Of a DNA stretch of 15,566 bases, positions 14,550-15,566 are shown in pieces. The DNA lies in contig CAZNYT010000053.1 in the NCBI GenBank assembly GCA_964577315.1, positions 1 to 15,566 of the forward strand, written 5' to 3'. The first letter of the stretch is position 1. Each line of letters starts with the position of its first letter. Origin of the DNA: Desulfonatronospira sp964577315 (lineage in GTDB: Bacteria; Desulfobacterota; Desulfovibrionia; Desulfovibrionales; Desulfonatronovibrionaceae). Under the pieces are notes generated by a model, which saw nothing but the letters and a program-made list of their open reading frames with translations, searched no databases and was not told the origin of the DNA. The position numbers and the translations under genes were made by a program.

Positions 14550-14558
14550 GAGGTAGCC

Positions 14559-15488
14559 ATGTCTCAACAATTTACGGCCATACTCTTCCCCGGTCAAGGC
14601 TCTCAGGAACACGGCATGGGCAGGGACTTGGCCGAAACAAGCTCCCAGGCCATGGAGCTCTGGAAAATGGCGGAACAGGCAAGTGGTCACCCCTTGCGGG
14701 AAATTTTCTGGGAAAAAAACTCCCGGGAAATGGATGATACCCGGTACCTACAACCTGCCCTGAGCGTGGTCAATCTCAACTTGTGGCTCCATTTGGACTC
14801 GGAAAGCAAGCCCAATTACCTGGCTGGGCACAGCCTGGGGGAATTTTCCGCCCTTTGTGCGGCCAAGGTTTTGGATTTCAAGTCCACTATCCAGCTCACC
14901 TCGCTTAGAGGCAGGCTCATGGCCGAGGCAGATCCAGATGGAGCAGGCGGCATGTGCGCGGTCTTAAAACTGGACCAGGAAAAGGTACAGGAGCTCGTTC
15001 AACAGGTGACTGACTCCACCCACCGCATGCTGGTAGTAGCCAACTACAACACTCCCAAGCAAACCGTGATCAGCGGAGAAAAACAGGCCTTGGAGGAAAT
15101 GGAGCCTTTGGTCAAGGATGCCAAGGGGAGGCTGGTGCATTTACCCGTGAGCGGGGCTTTTCACAGCCCCATGATGCGAGAGCCTGCCCAGGAACTGGCC
15201 AAGTTCATGGACAAGCTGGACTGGAAAAGTCCTCAAATACCTGTTCTGTTCAATTCCACAGCCAGTACCGAACAGAATCCGGATGAGATACATAAAATAA
15301 TGTCCCGGCAGATGACCTCTCCGGTTCTGTTTGCGCAACTCATCCAAAAAATGCACGAACTGGGAGTCAACAGATTTGTGGAAGTGGGCCCTAAGGGAGT
15401 CCTGCAGAAGATGCTTCCCCAAATACTGGGCAAGGAGGCAGACATGGAAACCCTAAACGTATCTGGATTAAGGGACCTGGAAAAATAA
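14559..15488 (+). CDS. fabD: Malonyl-CoA:ACP transacylase
   Basis: Transfers malonyl from CoA to acyl carrier protein for fatty acid synthesis. It has 309 residues from ATG 14559, preceded by GGGAGG five bases upstream; the frame extends to 14526 but that adds residues with no ribosome site. The motifs are FPGQGSQEHGMG near the start, GHSLGE with nucleophile S92, SLRGRLM with the carboxylate-binding Arg, and GAFHSPMM with catalytic H202. Both length and active-site positions agree with E. coli FabD. It stands alone here, without other fab genes in the window, and is divergent from rsmG. Confidence 0.97.
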   Translation: MSQQFTAILFPGQGSQEHGMGRDLAETSSQAMELWKMAEQASGHPLREIFWEKNSREMDDTRYLQPALSVVNLNLWLHLDSESKPNYLAGHSLGEFSALCAAKVLDFKSTIQLTSLRGRLMAEADPDGAGGMCAVLKLDQEKVQELVQQVTDSTHRMLVVANYNTPKQTVISGEKQALEEMEPLVKDAKGRLVHLPVSGAFHSPMMREPAQELAKFMDKLDWKSPQIPVLFNSTASTEQNPDEIHKIMSRQMTSPVLFAQLIQKMHELGVNRFVEVGPKGVLQKMLPQILGKEADMETLNVSGLRDLEK

Positions 15489-15514
15489 ACACTTATATTA
15501 CCCCAAAACCCAAT

Positions 15515-15566
15515 ATGTACGCAAAAGAATACCTGGAACTCCGGATAAAGGACGCCTTATCTGAAC
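15515..15566 (+). CDS. Possible start of a further ORF, cut by window end
   Basis: An ATG 26 bases after the fabD stop opens a frame of 17 codons to the window end (MYAKEYLELRIKDALSE). The charged, helix-like composition is coding-like, but no clear ribosome site precedes it and it is too short to identify. Confidence 0.4.
   Translation, partial: MYAKEYLELRIKDALSE

Overview
The window looks like a chromosomal segment of a Gram-negative anaerobe, most likely a Desulfovibrionales-type member of the Desulfobacterota. This is inferred from gene order (carB followed by purF, with a small unknown gene in front), from a PurF carrying the four iron-sulfur cysteines, from a KdsD isomerase that implies lipopolysaccharide, and from moderate GC content. 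No gene here fixes the genus. Apart from one repeat family, the content is core housekeeping.

Layout. Positions 1-234 hold most of a non-coding repeat, cut by the window start. A plus-strand run follows: a small unknown protein (388-690), carB (697-3936), purF (3944-5344), kdsD (5415-6401), a CxxCxxCC/YkgJ-type protein (6401-6922) and a class A penicillin-binding protein (6953-9310). Spacings are mostly short, and the kdsD stop shares a base with the next start. Positions 9311-9739 are non-coding and hold the second, complete copy of the repeat. Next come a Trm112-like small zinc protein (9740-9955) and a TatD-family hydrolase (9942-10766), overlapping by 14 bases. A minus-strand cluster converges on them; in transcription order it is rsmG, era, an M24 Xaa-Pro peptidase, a DUF4911-like small protein and a protein with two cyclic-nucleotide-binding domains. 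fabD is divergent from rsmG (start 14559), and a possible further ORF begins at 15515 and runs off the end.

The genes cover carbamoyl phosphate and purine synthesis, LPS sugar and peptidoglycan synthesis, ribosome maturation (Era, RsmG) and fatty acid initiation (FabD).

The main unexplained item is the repeat. The two copies lie in the same orientation and align without gaps over 234 bases with 10 differences. Each contains a perfect 15-bp stem capped by two 5-bp hairpins with no unpaired junction base, giving a Y or T shape. A second inverted repeat lies beside it, and in the complete copy a 31-bp outer pair encloses both. None of the differences falls in the two inner helices; eight of ten lie in predicted loops. 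I read it as a mobile or structure-selected repeat, or a structured RNA, that also sits between operons and could act as a terminator. I cannot tell from sequence alone whether it is already known.
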